Positions 11,141 to 23,893 of a stretch of 64,000 bases of DNA are shown here, one piece after another. The DNA lies in NCBI GenBank assembly GCA_038030265.1, contig CM075939.1, positions 52,433,253 through 52,497,252 on the forward strand. The letters are read 5' to 3'. This DNA comes from Corythucha ciliata (lineage: Eukaryota; Arthropoda; Insecta; Hemiptera; Tingidae). Position 1 is the first letter of the stretch. Each line of letters starts with the position of its first letter. The position numbers were made by a program, and so were the translations under genes. Under the pieces are notes generated by a model, which saw only the letters and a list, made by a program, of their open reading frames with translations, made no database searches and was not told the origin of the DNA.

Positions 11141-12446
11141 TTTACCTTGATTTGGACCACGGATAATCAATAAAATCGGACTTGAATGTTTTGATTTTTA
11201 TTGATGTTCAGTCAAACAATTGTGTGACGTACCATGGAACTACCACCAAGGACCGTGGTCCATAGTGGTCTACCATGGACTAATCGACGTATACTATTAC
11301 CTTTATATTTCTAAAAATGTTGAACCAGAAGAACAATTTTATGAGTCATGGAGGATTGAGGCATTTCAAAAGAAAAGTACATTGAAAACTCGCCTTAAGT
11401 AATTGACACTGTAAAGTATATTTTGGTAATTATGGGCATGGACGGTGGGTATAACAACTTGAGATTGGGTACCTAGTCTAGCATTTACGCCTGTAGTCAT
11501 TGGCATGAAACATATACCAAGTTTCCGTTATGATCAACGATGACACGATTTTGGGTTTTAAGTCCCAATCAAGTTTTCGGCACACTACAAGTACACGAAT
11601 TTAATGAAAAACTATTCTTGAATTCCAAGATGCTCAAATTGAATACCTTTCTTACGACTCATTATTCAGCTGTTGACCGATGTTTACCGGCATCAGGGGT
11701 GAAATAAAGGACATTTTATACTTGCCGTTAAATATACTGCAAAATTGCAACTACTGATTACGAAGGAAATGTTTAAAAAACACGAAACGCGGCCAAAACT
11801 TGCAGGAAACTCGGAAAATAAATATAAATACCCTACTTATCAAGAAACCCGTCTGATAAATGATAATGATATGAGGAACCAAATATGGCGCTGATTAGGC
11901 GTGTTGCAGTACTCGTGTTTTATAGTGCCTTAGCTGCGGCGGCTCCGAGTGAGCGTTCCTGGCGGTACTTGGAGGAGCCCTCTTTAATACGGGCACGAAG
12001 TATGAAATGTGGGGAAAAATAGAGACAGAACGAGAGAAAAAACATTTATTTTCTTTCTTTCTTCATCTCTTCTGGTTTGATATATAAATAAATATTTCTA
12101 AAATTTTGCCGCCCCTCAAGATTTACCGCCCAGGGCTGTAGCCCCGGTAGTTGCCCCCACCCCCATGATCCGGCCTTGATAACCCCTTTTCCGCTCGCTG
12201 TAGCCTCCTCCAGCGCTTAGAAATGGGCCACTTTCTCACACATGGATGAGAATGGATTTCATTCTCGCACAGTGTGAGAAAATATTTAAAAAAAATCAAA
12301 TCTGAAGCCTTTTGACCAATAGAATTCAGCTGGGATAAAATAGGCCCTGCCCACTTCGCCTCGCTTTAAAGAATTTTGAGTCCTCTCCAATTTACTATTT
12401 CTTCCTCCATAGGACTTTTTCGTATATTTAAGGTCAATACAGAATA
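11141..12446. other. No recognisable gene
   Basis: This stretch holds a small palindromic patch around 11230-11275 (CCATGG and GGACCGTGGTCC) and one copy of the ACCAAATATGGCG repeat at 11868-11935. The rest is AT-rich sequence without recognisable domains. Confidence 0.45.
11868..11935 (+). repeat. Dispersed repeat, 'ACCAAATATGGCG' family, copy 2
   Basis: The segment reads ACCAAATATGGCGCTGATTA and continues to GCAGTACTCGTGTTTTATAG, matching the copy at 5515-5568 (minus) and ending in GTGCCTTAG like the copies at 24676 and 42703. Confidence 0.55.
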
Positions 12447-13101
12447 TTCGGACGTCCCATGGGACGTGTCCCATGTGTGATGTAAAAGTCCAACATAGGC
12501 TTTTGTATGTTCCTTAACATTGCTCGGACACGCATCATACCACGTGTTCCCACGTCGTCTGACGTGTTCACGTCAGAGCGATCTGAACACAAACAAACAA
12601 TATAGTATATTATTGTGAACCTATAGGGACCAATGCTCAACTTTTCTAACCGATGGAGGTTGGATAATAGTCCGAGGCGAAGCCGAGGGCAGACACACAT
12701 CTCGCGAGGTTATAAAAGACACTTTGCTCGTGACGACGAGGTTCACATATTTTTTTTTCGCAATGAGGGAGCGGGGAAACGAAGGCAATTTAATTATGAA
12801 TTATCAAAACATCATTTAATTTACGGCGAAACTTAAGACATGGACACTTGGGCAGTGCTATTACAGCTAATAGTATTCGATCAAACTTACAGGAAGCAAA
12901 ATATTTTGCCTCCCTAAGTGTCCTACGTTGCCTAGGGCGCAAAATAGTTTCACATTTTGCTCCCTGGGGTTCAAGACAAGTACAATTTTGTACATTTTGC
13001 AGGACGAGCAAAATGGTTCATTTCTAACCCAAAGTGCGAAAAAGCCTTTTTTGGAATTTTGTATCGCACGTGGGACAGCATGTTCCAACGTCACGTCCGA
13101 A
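12447..13101. mobile_element. Inverted-repeat element of about 655 bp
   Basis: The left end TTCGGACGTCCCATGGGACG pairs with the right end, which ends in ACGTCCGAA; the imperfect arms are about 45 bp. Between them are short chance frames on both strands and phrases such as GCGCAAAAT. No transposase is seen and no clear target duplication could be assigned. Confidence 0.55.
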
Positions 13102-16100
13102 TAGTCTGATTCGACCTTAAGGCTGAGGTTTCGAACAATTTCGTCCGAAATAACACAATCTTATTCATTAGACCGTAATGCAGGCCTTGGCTTTTGGTTT
13201 GTTCTTTTATCTTAGAGAAAATGGCGTACGATACACGAGCGGAAACACTCATTCCGAAGTTCGTACGATGATGCCACCACTCGACCTCGTCTCGAGTCAG
13301 CAACTAATGGTATACTCGTTCGAAATGAGCAATTTTCCGCTCTCATATCGTAATATACTATTCCATGGTACATCCACACCTCTCAGAATGACCCCGATTG
13401 TGGATGTTTCGTACAAAAATCCTCCCCGCGTTTTATTTTCTACACCGTTACTGTAATTGGTATAAATGTTGAATTTTAGCCGTGACCTCATCGACTCGAA
13501 CGGGCTATCATGCGCTTGAAGTTCTCTGCGAATATCTGGCTATAATTTCCCCTTAATTTATTTTCTCTCTATTTTTCTTACGCAAAAGGCCGGAGCTCTT
13601 TTTTTTTTTTTCACCCCACACACAAAAGTTGTGATGTCGGTGGGGAGGGGTGGACGGCATCGGCAGGAGGGAACAGTTAAAAAAAAAAAAAAGTCATTGT
13701 TGCGAATCCAACTCAATCCTAGAGATAACCCGGCGAAAAAGGGCTAAGGAGGGGGGATCCCTGTGAGGGGAGGGTAATTATCCCGAAACCAGCTCGGTTA
13801 TTTATTATAATGAATTTTTTCTCCCTCCCTCCCCCACCACCACCTACTTCAACCGACAGGGCAACACCGCTTGGAAAAGAGTCAGTTCCCCAATGTGGAT
13901 GAAGATACTGAAGTGAGAGAGTGTGAGAGAAAAAAAAAGGGGGGGGGGTTCCAGAGTGGACTCCCCACCCTGCAGCACCCCTCACTTCAGTCACCGTACA
14001 ATCCTTTCGAGGGAAAAAAATGAGGGGACGGTAGGCCAAGGGGGGGAAAAACAGGGGATTTTTTTTGTTTTTTTGCAAGGGTAAAGTTTTGGGGAATAGG
14101 GTTGAAGGGAATTGTGCTGAATTGTTTGACCGTCCCGAGCTCCCTTGATTTATCCCCTGCTCGCATTGCGATAACCGTTGTCTTCATACAGAAACCCAAT
14201 TGAGCTCAGAATATTTGCGTTAAAAAAAATAAAAAAAAGAATGGTCGGTGGAGGGGGTGGGAAGGCGAAAAATAAAAACAATGAAGAGTGCCACTGCGAG
14301 AGGGAAAGGGTGAAATAATAGGAAGAAAACCTCATTTCCATTTTTTCGTTTTAAACTTTTTTTGTCCCCCTCTCTTGATTTTATGTCTCTGTATGATAAA
14401 AAGCTATTATTCTTTATAATGAATTTTCATTATGTGGAAAGTTTCTGAAGCTCGGGCAAAAAAAATGAATTCTCATCCGTAATTTAACGTCAAAATTCTT
14501 TGGTGTGGGGAGGGGGGTGATTTAGGAGTCAGAAAAAAAGGAGGGCGTAGTTTTTTTAATGGACTCGATACTGCCACCAATAAAACTTCCATTGGTGTGT
14601 TTTTCACGGACTTTTCAAGTGAAAGAATCAGTGTTGCGTTCCCATAACAGCCTCGCAGCCCTGCTCAGTGCAATTCTGTCTGAGATGAGTTACACCTCCA
14701 ATTACACGCATTCTGTCTCCTCTTCATTCCTACCGTTTTTGAAAAGGGGCTGGAAAATAAAAATAAAAACCATAACTCGAAAAAAAAGAGTAGGTATTAG
14801 AGGAAGAAGTGCGCTGGGGAAGAAGACCTCGCAGTGTCTTCCTGTGCCTCATGCATCACGCTCTCTCGGGCTCTTCTACTCCCCACTCTAACATATTAGA
14901 GGTGGACCTGCCGCGATCACCATATAGAGAAAGAGAAGTGAGCGATTAAAAAAAAAAAAAATGACCATGTGCGAGAGAGAGAAAGGAAAAACGCGAAACT
15001 GGACAAGGAACGCGAAATGCCCGCCCGACTATCGATTGGTAGGTCGGACTTAACTCCCAACAAGTAAAAACTTGATTGGTCAATTTTTTCGCGGGGCGGC
15101 GAAGACCGGTGCCGCCCCCACCACGACGCGCCTGTATTTTATATTTTCATCTTTTATTTTTTTTTAATTGCCCCCCCTCCCCATCAGGAACGCACACACT
15201 CTTATTACTTTTAATGAAAAAATATCCCACTACAAAGAAGAAAAACAAAACTTTAAAATGGAGGAGAAAACTTCATTTCCTTCCTTTTTTTTCTGGATTT
15301 CCACTCGTTAAACGCCTGGAATGAAAGTGTCTTTCCTATCTATTTACCCCCTCCCCCAACAAAAAACCTCCGATTCCTCTTCCTCAAATCGAGAGAAAAA
15401 GAAGGTCACTCGGGTGAGCTTGAGTAAAAGGTGGACAAAAGGGTTAGCGTTAAAAAGGGTTGATGTGGATAAAAAGAGAATAAGTGGGGGAGTTGAGGGA
15501 TTTAGAGGCAGGAAGAGGGTTGGCATTGCAACTTTTACTCCCTTCATCCCACTTCATTCTTTGGGGAAAAAATCTCTCCTCCTTTTTTTTTTTATCTTCC
15601 CTCGCCTTTCACGACCGATATCCCCCTTGCCTGTGCCCTCACCTTTTTTTTTAAAAAGCCATTCTTTCGTTCAAACCCTCTAATAACTTTACGAAAGGAA
15701 TTTGATCTTAAAACACCGTGGGGAAAGTGACTTCCTAAAATAAAATAAATAGAGGAAAAAGAACCACCTGTTACCCGGCTTTTTCTCACGTGGTTTTCGG
15801 AAAAGAGAGGACGTCTCTCCTTTGAAGGGGAAAACCGAGTGACGTAATAAAAAGTAAACTTTAAAAAAGGGAGTTTCAGCAGTATTTGGAGCTTGAATAC
15901 ACGTAATCTCAAGTGCTCAAGTGGCCTCCACCCTATTATTTGGTGCGTAGTTGACCGTAAAGTATTTCGTATAACTGTTTCTTGGCTGACTAGACCTTGT
16001 ACAAGTTGTTGTAACCGCCGGCATCACCAAATGATGCCATGTGCAAGTTCATGGGTATTTGAACGTTTCCAGGATCTCCAGGCAGGCTCCCACCTCGAGC

Positions 16101-17986
16101 ACCTCCACGGTCGAGCGTATGCTTTTTCCAATTTTTAGACTATGGTGCGACGCTCTAGAGTAGCAATTTACTACCCATCAACGAGAGTTCCTTCGCCATT
16201 TCAACTAAAAAAAAAGCTGACATTCAGAAATTGTAGTCAACGATCTGATTCATTGACCCAGAACGGGTCAAAATGCCAGAAATACGAATTGTCTGCAAGA
16301 ATTCAGAGTTCAGAGAGTATTGAAGAAGACATGGGCAGCGCTTTCATGGGCACCCTTTAACGAAAGCGACGATGAAGACTCATCGTTTGACAGAGCTTTG
16401 TAAAAGCCTCCTTGTTAAATGAACGATAATCCCCCTGTGTGCCCTCTAGCACACCATCTTATGAACGCCCAGCTCCTCCTGATCGATACGGGACGCCACC
16501 GTTTTGGCTTGGCATGAGATTTGGTGAGTGGTGATTAACAAGCTGGACGTTAAGCAAATCGGTTTTTGTATTCACTCATCTCGTCCCTTACTGTTTTCTC
16601 GGAGTCACGGGGTGAAATGGGTCCCAAATCCTAAAGGCATACCCCATGTATCTCATTGACAAGGGCACACTCGCTCGAGTTGATGCTAATAGTGACCATG
16701 TCGAACAAAACAGAGTTTTCCGTTTGACGAAACCGGAAATCACACAAAGCGTTAAGCCCCTCTCCCCGCACCGCATCCCTTTAGAACTCTTTGGGTCATT
16801 TTTCTTTTTCCGGGTTCTCAAGAACTCCACGGAAATGGTGAGCCGTCAACCAAATATCCTTGAAGTGGGTGAGAAAATAGCATCGATCCCAGTGAACCAC
16901 AATAGACCGCATTGGGGCTGACAAAAACGACCCAGTGGTTAGCAAAGCAAAACGCTGGTGGCTACTCGGTCGCGTTATGGCAGAAACCAGCAACATTGGT
17001 AAACATATTAAGGGCCCATCGACTCATAAAACGCTTTCGTCTCAAAGCGAATGAGTGGCAATATGGAAAAATTGAATGAAACTGCGTAAGTATACATATT
17101 CGGAATTCGCGACACTGGAAATGTGAAAATCGAGATGAGCTGTTACTAAAATGCTGACAGTGGCGGCTGGCTCACTTTTCAGGGTCACACACGGTGACCA
17201 CGCAATCGACAAACCTGCGAAGTCTAACGAGGAGCTTCATCGAGGACGGTCCATTCGGGACTCAAATTGAGACGGTTTATGGATCATAACATGATCCATA
17301 AGATCTTTTTGGGCCACTTGCAAACGTTTTCAGGAGCCACTCGAATTTTTCCGTGGACAGTACTGGCCGAAACCGAGCCATCGCCAGCCGCCAATGAAGT
17401 TCGAGGACGATTCTCGGTGCACACATGACCTTGCTTGATCGCGTCGGGTAGCTGTAACGCGCAACAATCACATTATTTGGGCTCTTTGAGAGGCGCTGGT
17501 GGCCAATCTATTCTCCGACCGCTTCTCGGCTAAGAGTACTCAGAAACACTCATAAAAACTTGTTATTTCACCCGATAAACAGACTTTCCACGGCAGATTT
17601 GTTTGGGATACTGTCATTTTTGCCAACAATTTGTCGAAATCACGTAAACTGACATTTTCACCCCTACATTCAACGAACTAATTATCCAAGCCAATAACTG
17701 CAGATAACCTGATTGGTTTGGCTAAAACTCGTCTCTTAAAAGAAAACCTATTTGACTCGATACGCGGACAGTGAAACTCATTCAAACTTCCGGGGTTTCC
17801 CATAGAAGCAATCAATTTTACTCGATTAAACGCAATTTCCGTGGCCAACTTTTCGTGTAATGCAGATTTGGGACTGAACAATGTCGGAACTGCCAATTCA
17901 CAAGGATACACAGCTGTAAAATAGATCTTCAAGAGGGAAAACAGTGAAATTTTAAATCAATTTTGCTTTTCAACATTTATTATTAA
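13102..17986. other. Low-complexity, apparently unrepeated DNA, no recognised gene
   Basis: This region is rich in homopolymer A/T runs, C/T-rich and G/A-rich tracts (13560-15900) and GAGAGA or CTCTCT stretches. Open frames here are short, overlap on both strands and carry biased composition rather than domain motifs. From about 15900 to 17500 the composition is more balanced, but I could not recognise any protein or RNA. It may be intronic or intergenic host DNA. Confidence 0.4.
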
Positions 17987-18160
17987 AGGCTCGTTTCATA
18001 CATACGTGATTCCCCGAGGCGCGGTTGCTACGCGGCGCGAACACGGAGGGTGCCCGGCATGTGTGAACCGATAGCAACCTCTTCAAACCGCTGCCACGTA
18101 GAAACCGAATTTCAGTTTACACGTGCGCCTCGGGAAACCGCGTATCTGTGAAACGAGTCT
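17987..18160. mobile_element. 174-bp MITE with TAA target duplication (Harbinger-like)
   Basis: The termini are AGGCTCGTTTCATACATACG at the left and, on the other strand, AGACTCGTTTCACAGATACG at the right. The inverted arms are about 37 bp and include CCCGAGGCGC. Perfect TAA direct duplications flank it (17984-17986 and 18161-18163). A 3-bp TWA duplication points to the PIF/Harbinger superfamily. No coding capacity. Confidence 0.8.
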
Positions 18161-21100
18161 TAAGCCGAGTAGTCAGTCAATAAACAAATTTCGTGACTAA
18201 ATAGCCGTGAAATTGTAGCACTAGAGCTAAATAGCAGTGCGGTTGCAAGTTTTGGTTTCTTTTTTGTTAAAAATTGCTACTTTCGGGCTAAATATTAGTC
18301 AATAAGTTGTACGTGGTAGCCAAACAGCCGATATTTGAAGATTGAACAATTTAAAGTTTCAGAAATATTGGAAATGCAAGTACCTGAAACCTACTAATTA
18401 GCCTATTTTGTCAAGGGTTGTCGTCACCCTCTAGCCTGCATCCCCGACCGCGCCCAAAGTCTGACGAATAGACGTGAAACTGAAAACATTTTCGCTGAAT
18501 ATCTCGAAATTGCAGTGTTTCAGTACCGTTATTTTGTGGGCTTGTGACAGCTATGATTTGCCTCCAGAAACAGCGAATAAGCAATTTTTCTTTACTTCAG
18601 CCTCGTATTTTCCCCCAGTAGAGCACGATAGCGCACTAAGCACAACTTTTAGCCGTGAACCACCTTACGAAACACTTGTTGGTTCCGTATATCGACGGAA
18701 ATGGCGCGGTAATTCCATTCTTCGAGTCAATTTCACCCCAAAGTTGGTAAATTTGAACCGATAAACTGACCAATATATCCTCATTGTAAACAATGTCTAC
18801 CGTTAAAACTCATGCGTTGGAGGTCCTTATAAGGTGCTCCGTAGCACTTTTAATTATAGGAATTCCATTCTTTTGGCGAGTCAAATTGCCTCCGTAGCTT
18901 GAAATTCATTCCTTTATTCAGTCACCTCCTTATAATTTCAAAACCTTAAGACGAAACCGTTTCAATTTAGTTCAGTTCTCAACTACGGAAGATGCATTTT
19001 AGTCATTTTTCTCTCTTCATCACTCTCTCTCTATCTTTCTCTCTCTCTTCCATTCGATCCTTCCACGCTCTTCTCAAAACCTCCCGAGAGTCTCGTAATT
19101 TATATTATAATCAGCAGTATAATTGCTAGTTTAATCAAAGCCGGTGGAAATGTTAATCATGGTCGGAAGGCTCACCCCGCCACCTCCCCTCGGTCCACAC
19201 AGTTGGAATACATTACAATACATAATCAACATTTATGTGCAAATTCTCTTCCAGTCTCCTCTTCTTCATCATTTCACTTCCCCCTCCCCTCCATCTGCCA
19301 GCACCGAGACTACCATCTCTCGATTCAAAACGTCTTGTCTCATCGAAAACCCCGAGGCAAAAGCAAAGCTTTCCCGCCAGCCTCTTCCCTGCCAGTTTCT
19401 TCCATTCAAAAAGAACTTCCCGTTTTCATATTTAATTATTATTTGTGTCAGGCAGGTTCATAAAATGGTGAATCGGTGGATGATTTATCGAAATTCGACA
19501 GCTTAGAATAAACTTTGAATACATCATTCGTTCAATTCTCAACGAGATCCTTTTTTTTTTAACTTCAATTTTCTTTAATTTAAAAATATTAGTGTTTTTA
19601 AGAGTTAATCCTGAAAGCCCCACCCCTCTTTAAATGCACCGTCTGGTAAATTGTAGCTTTCGGACAAAATTATTATTGCTATCGAGCCAGTTGGTAACCA
19701 CGGGTTTAACGTCCCGACCAGGCCGACTGAAAATTCATTTAAACTTCTTTTATTGTATTTTTTTACTTCAAAAAACTTGAAAGGGACGCTTTAAAAAAAA
19801 ATCCTAGAGCGTGAGTTATAATTAGCATCGATAGTTAATTATAAAAGGGGTCGTATAGGAACAAGGGATATACCCCTCAAACGTATTTTTCGTTCACTCC
19901 GAATGATTGGCCCCCTTTCTTTACTGACACCCTTTCACACAGAGCCCAGTGTTGTTGGATGTGAAAGGGGGGGGGACCTCTACCCTATAGTGGTAGGTTT
20001 GGATTGTCAAGGGGATGATGAGGAGAGGGAAATGGTTAGATTGAAAGGCTCGAACCCAGTCATTTCGCCATCTGAAACTCCAGTGATTAAAGACCTTTAA
20101 TTGAGGCTAGGAACCTATAGTCGAAAGGGCCTCCTCCCAAAAACTTTGTTTTTCCCCCTTTTTTTTAACCGAAGTCGTAAGTTACTAAAATAGCATAGGA
20201 GAGAGATAAGTAGCGATAAAATACTTTACCTATAAATTAAAATATGTCAACTTCGGCATTCGGGGGCTATCTACCTAGCTGACACGCTTAAAATGAAAAC
20301 AAAACCCATACTCCCTAAATAAATTATCATTGAACTTTCCAATAACTTGAATACAGGGTCGCGCCATTAAAATGTACAGACAAAGAGCGCAGGCCTCAAG
20401 CTAGCAGTATAGTTTGACACGGTTAAAAGACTAAAAGTCGCGACAAGCGGGCGTGAGGTGTTGGGAAGGCCCTAAAAACAGGGTGAAGGGATGGTCTATA
20501 GAATGAGAATGCATTATACACCCCCTCACACACCCTATCGACACTTCCCTAAAATAGACACCATTTTCGCGTTTCCTATCCATTTTGAACAATAATTGAA
20601 AAGGGAATAGGTGACAAATCAGAGAGATGTGTGCGGTTTTTCAGGTATGCGGTTCGTCGAAAATTGGTTGACAGACGTTAGATCGTGAGGTAATGGTGAC
20701 ATGAGGCGGTGGGTGGGATGAGGGATATTTTACATTTTATGAGCCGAAATCCGGGGTGCATTGCTGTGTTATTTATTAGTTACTCGTCACCAGTTTGGAA
20801 GGAAGTGATAAGTACACAGTATCAGGGGGAGGGGGGCGAAGAGTCAAGAAAGATTCCAATGATTGGTTAGTAAGGGGAGGTGTTTTGGTGAGGGGGTGAG
20901 GGGGATTCTGGAAAATGGGAATTTCTTGCCACCAGATTTCACGATTGAATTATTTACATATTTTGAATGATTCATACGGAATACATTAAACAATAGCCAA
21001 CCAGTTCTTCGCTTAATAAATGAACGTAAAAAAAAAAGGAAAAAAAACTAGCATGGATGATGCATCCAACTGGAGCCACAGCAGTTTTAGTGGCCCGATC

Positions 21101-22267
21101 CAAACGCCGAGTTATTGCTTACGCGCGTCGCTCCCCGCAAATTCTGAAACTCGATCGTATCAATTTCCATTCGCTTAAACGTCCACATAATTCCACTCAT
21201 TCCCTGTCTAAAATTTTTCAACCGCGATTGACAACAGACTGATGAACTTTTCCCCGCCACCGATCACTATAACATACGAGTCGTCCCCATACCCTCGAAA
21301 AGGGTCTTATATTGCGAGGAGGATAAGTCTGTGCGGGGCTCTAGAAATTAATCGGAACGTGACCGCAGTTTATAAACTAAAGTGAATTCGAATGACGATA
21401 TCCAACGCGAGTAAACCTTTCACTGGGGATGGAAACGGAGGAGAAAGAGGCGGGGGGAGCCCGAATTGTGACGAGAGAGAATTGCGCGGGGACGTGTGGG
21501 TTTTCAGAGGATTAAACGTTCGGCGTGTTTACGGGGGGGATATATAGCATTTCCCGTGATTTGGTTAAACTCAAAATAAACGCTCCCCCTATAACGCTTC
21601 CGTGACAAAGTCATATACCGCTCAAATGCATGATATTTGATCCGTGAGAGAGCGTCCTCAATGTTTCATTTCGATTGAGGACTGTGGAAGCTCACAAGAC
21701 ATGAGAAAATAATAGCCATACGTTTACGTACGTCACAAACGGTTTTTTGTTAAACCCCAGGCCAAGGCCCAACGGTCTTTCTGACGGCCACGACCTGCGG
21801 GAACAAGAACAACTGAAAAAGGTTCGTTGACGAAGCACCCCAACGGGGGAATAACAGCATATAGGCTCCTATGTCAATTACAATACAGTTGATGGTTTCC
21901 GTTGCGATCACGCATCAAGTTTTAGAAACAAAATTGCCATACATAAAGCCAAACTGGTGCCGCCTTAAGGTGCTGGGCTAAAATACGCGTTTTATATAGG
22001 CAAAGCAGTAAGATTCTCGGGGCTACATTTCTATTTTTATGTGCCGTTAGTCAGAAAGACTCTCCTATACCATATGCCAATGCCAAGTCATTCATCGGAA
22101 TTTCCTTGACCCTAATTTTTTTTTTCGTGATATTTTATTCCAACTGAACAAATTAAGCAATATCAAATCTCATAACTTAGCTCACTATAATAGGATAGTC
22201 ATTCAACAAGTCACATCCTTTGTATAATAATTGATTTAGTGCACCGGGTTCACACGCACTACAAACG
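18161..22267. other. Low-complexity, apparently unrepeated DNA, no recognised gene
   Basis: There are CT-rich stretches (19016-19060) and G runs (for example about 19967-19976). A possible small inverted repeat lies at about 21760-22090, where ACGGTCTTTCTGACGGCCAC pairs with GTGCCGTTAGTCAGAAAGAC. Bases 18180-18300 contain a weak array-like pattern (CTAAATAGC). No gene could be supported. Confidence 0.4.
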
Positions 22268-22563
22268 TCAACAAATCACTACGAGGTCCGATGGTTCATT
22301 TCTCTTGAGTCTCCTGAGTTCGTTCTTAGTTTTCAGGACAGTCGGTATCTCTGGGTTTATATGTTTGAGGAGGCGGCTTTGATGCTTCCGAGCGAATTTG
22401 GCAATGGTTTCGCCAACAGTTTCCATTTTCAGGTCGCGATGAATGTCATCGTTCCGCATGTACCGTGGCGCGTTCACAATACTGCGCAGCACCTTGTTTT
22501 GACAGGTTTGGATTATTTTAGCGTTTGATTTCTTAGTACAGCCCCAAAGCCGTCAGTATTAAT

Positions 22564-22760
22564 TTGAGTAAGGTTCCTTATGCCGAGTCGGTAAAATATT
22601 TAGGTACGACACTTGACTCCAAGCTGAATTGGAAGAAGCACCTACAAAAGAAGAAAGAGGAGCTCAACATCAAGTTCAAGAGTATGTATAGGCTAATGGG
22701 AATGAAGTCCCAATCAACTCTACACAACAAAATTCTCATATATAAACAAATTCCAAATAG
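22564..22760 (+). pseudogene. Inverted Jockey RT thumb segment
   Basis: The plus strand encodes VKYLGTTLDSKLNWKKHL and continues to LHNKILIYKQI, typical of the region after the RT palm in Jockey elements. The rest of this Jockey copy lies on the minus strand on both sides. The segment therefore appears inverted in place, with breakpoints near 22560 and 22760. Confidence 0.75.
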
Positions 22761-22841
22761 GCCGCAGAATTTTTTCATGGCTGTATCATCGGCGAATGTG
22801 CCAATAGTTACATCGTCACTTGAAGGTAGATCTCTTGTATA

Positions 22842-23234
22842 TGTCGTGGTCCCATGCCGTAATTTGTCATTTCATGAAATGACCAGCCATTTCATGAAAT
22901 GCGCGCTCTTGATGTAACAGCGTGAGGTTAGAACACTATCTGACCAGGAATTCCGGTCATTTCATGAAATGCATCCTGCCTCTGGGCACTTCATGAAATA
23001 CACGAGCGATTTCACTACGTGACCGAGTCACTCTGGTCATTTCTTGAAATGACTGGACACATGGTGTAATCCTTTCGTATTTCGTGAAGTGCCCAGAGGC
23101 TGGATGCATTTCATGAAATGACCAAAATTCCTGGTCAGATGGTGTTCTAACATCACTGTTACATCAAGAGTGCACACTTCATGAAATGGCTGGTCATTTC
23201 ATAAAATGCCAAATTACGGCAAGTGACTACGACA
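22842..23234. mobile_element. 393-bp palindromic element inserted in the Jockey RT
   Basis: The element starts TGTCGTGGTCCCATGCCGTA and ends in the inverted counterpart, with ACGACA at the right edge. Flanks are TATA on both sides (22838-22841 and 23235-23238). If it is removed, the Jockey frame joins cleanly between motif B and the FADD region. The interior is built from repeated copies of the short palindrome CATTTCATGAAATG and variants (about ten), so it is a palindrome made of palindromes. No coding capacity. Confidence 0.8.
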
Positions 23235-23893
23235 TATACAATAAATAGAGGGCTGGTCCGAGAACGCTGCCTTGAGGTACTCCCGCTGATATGGGCTTTA
23301 GGTCCGAGTATTTGTGCGTCTTGCAATATTACTTGCTTAGCAGCAAGTATTGTCTTGGGAGGTCCCTGCGTAGTTTGTATTCAAGTCCTTCGTTCCACAC
23401 CTTATCAAAAGCTTGAGCAACATCCATAAACACGCTAGATGCAATCTATTCGTTTTCTAACGCTTTTTCGATCACATTTGTTATTCGAAGTACTTGGTCG
23501 AATTGGTGATTGGGGATTAGTTTTCTATAATTGGCTGAAGCCTTCTTAATGTTAATTTTTCAAATAATTTCGATAAGACTGGTAGAAGAGATATAGGACG
23601 ATATCGTGTTGTTTCATTCGGTGATTTTCCTGGTTTAGGGATCATTATTACTTCAGCTACCTTCCATTGAGAAGGTACGTGCTTCAATCTGAACGCAGCA
23701 TTAATAATAGGAAGTAATTTCTTTAATGCTATTTCTGGGAGCTCTTTCACTACTCTACCTGTAATCAGGTCGTACCCAGGGGCCTTTTTCAGTGCTTAAT
23801 GTGCTTAAACAATTGCTTATTGTTTCGTTTTTTACTGTTCTAATTAGTTTCTTTAGTTGATGGCAGTACTTGTTCAGTATGTTTTTGTTTTCA

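Larger units (their letters stand above)
22268..23893 (-). pseudogene. Jockey-type non-LTR retrotransposon ORF2 (reverse transcriptase), broken
   Basis: Minus-strand fragments appear in the order expected for a Jockey ORF2. First comes the early RT part with YRPISLLPVLSKLFEKL (about 23590). Motif A follows as FMDVAQAFDKVW (about 23391-23437), then motif B as VPQGSVLGPALY (about 23245-23285). After an inserted palindromic element (22842-23234) comes the catalytic FADD motif (about 22790-22810), and finally a C-terminal part with NAPRYMRNDD (about 22450). The reading frame shifts at an A run near 23790. A segment at 22564-22760 carrying the thumb motif YLGTTLDSKLNWKKHL lies on the opposite strand, a local inversion. 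The part between FADD and that segment is deleted. The copy is dead and 5'-truncated near 23893. Confidence 0.85.

Noticed and set aside
21760..22090. Possible small inverted-repeat element
   Set aside because: Only about 20 bp of imperfect arms and no flanking duplication, so it is noted but not called.
22868..23210. CRISPR-like look of repeated CATTTCATGAAATG
   Set aside because: Spacing is irregular, the 'spacers' are inverted copies of each other, and the context is a eukaryotic retroelement.
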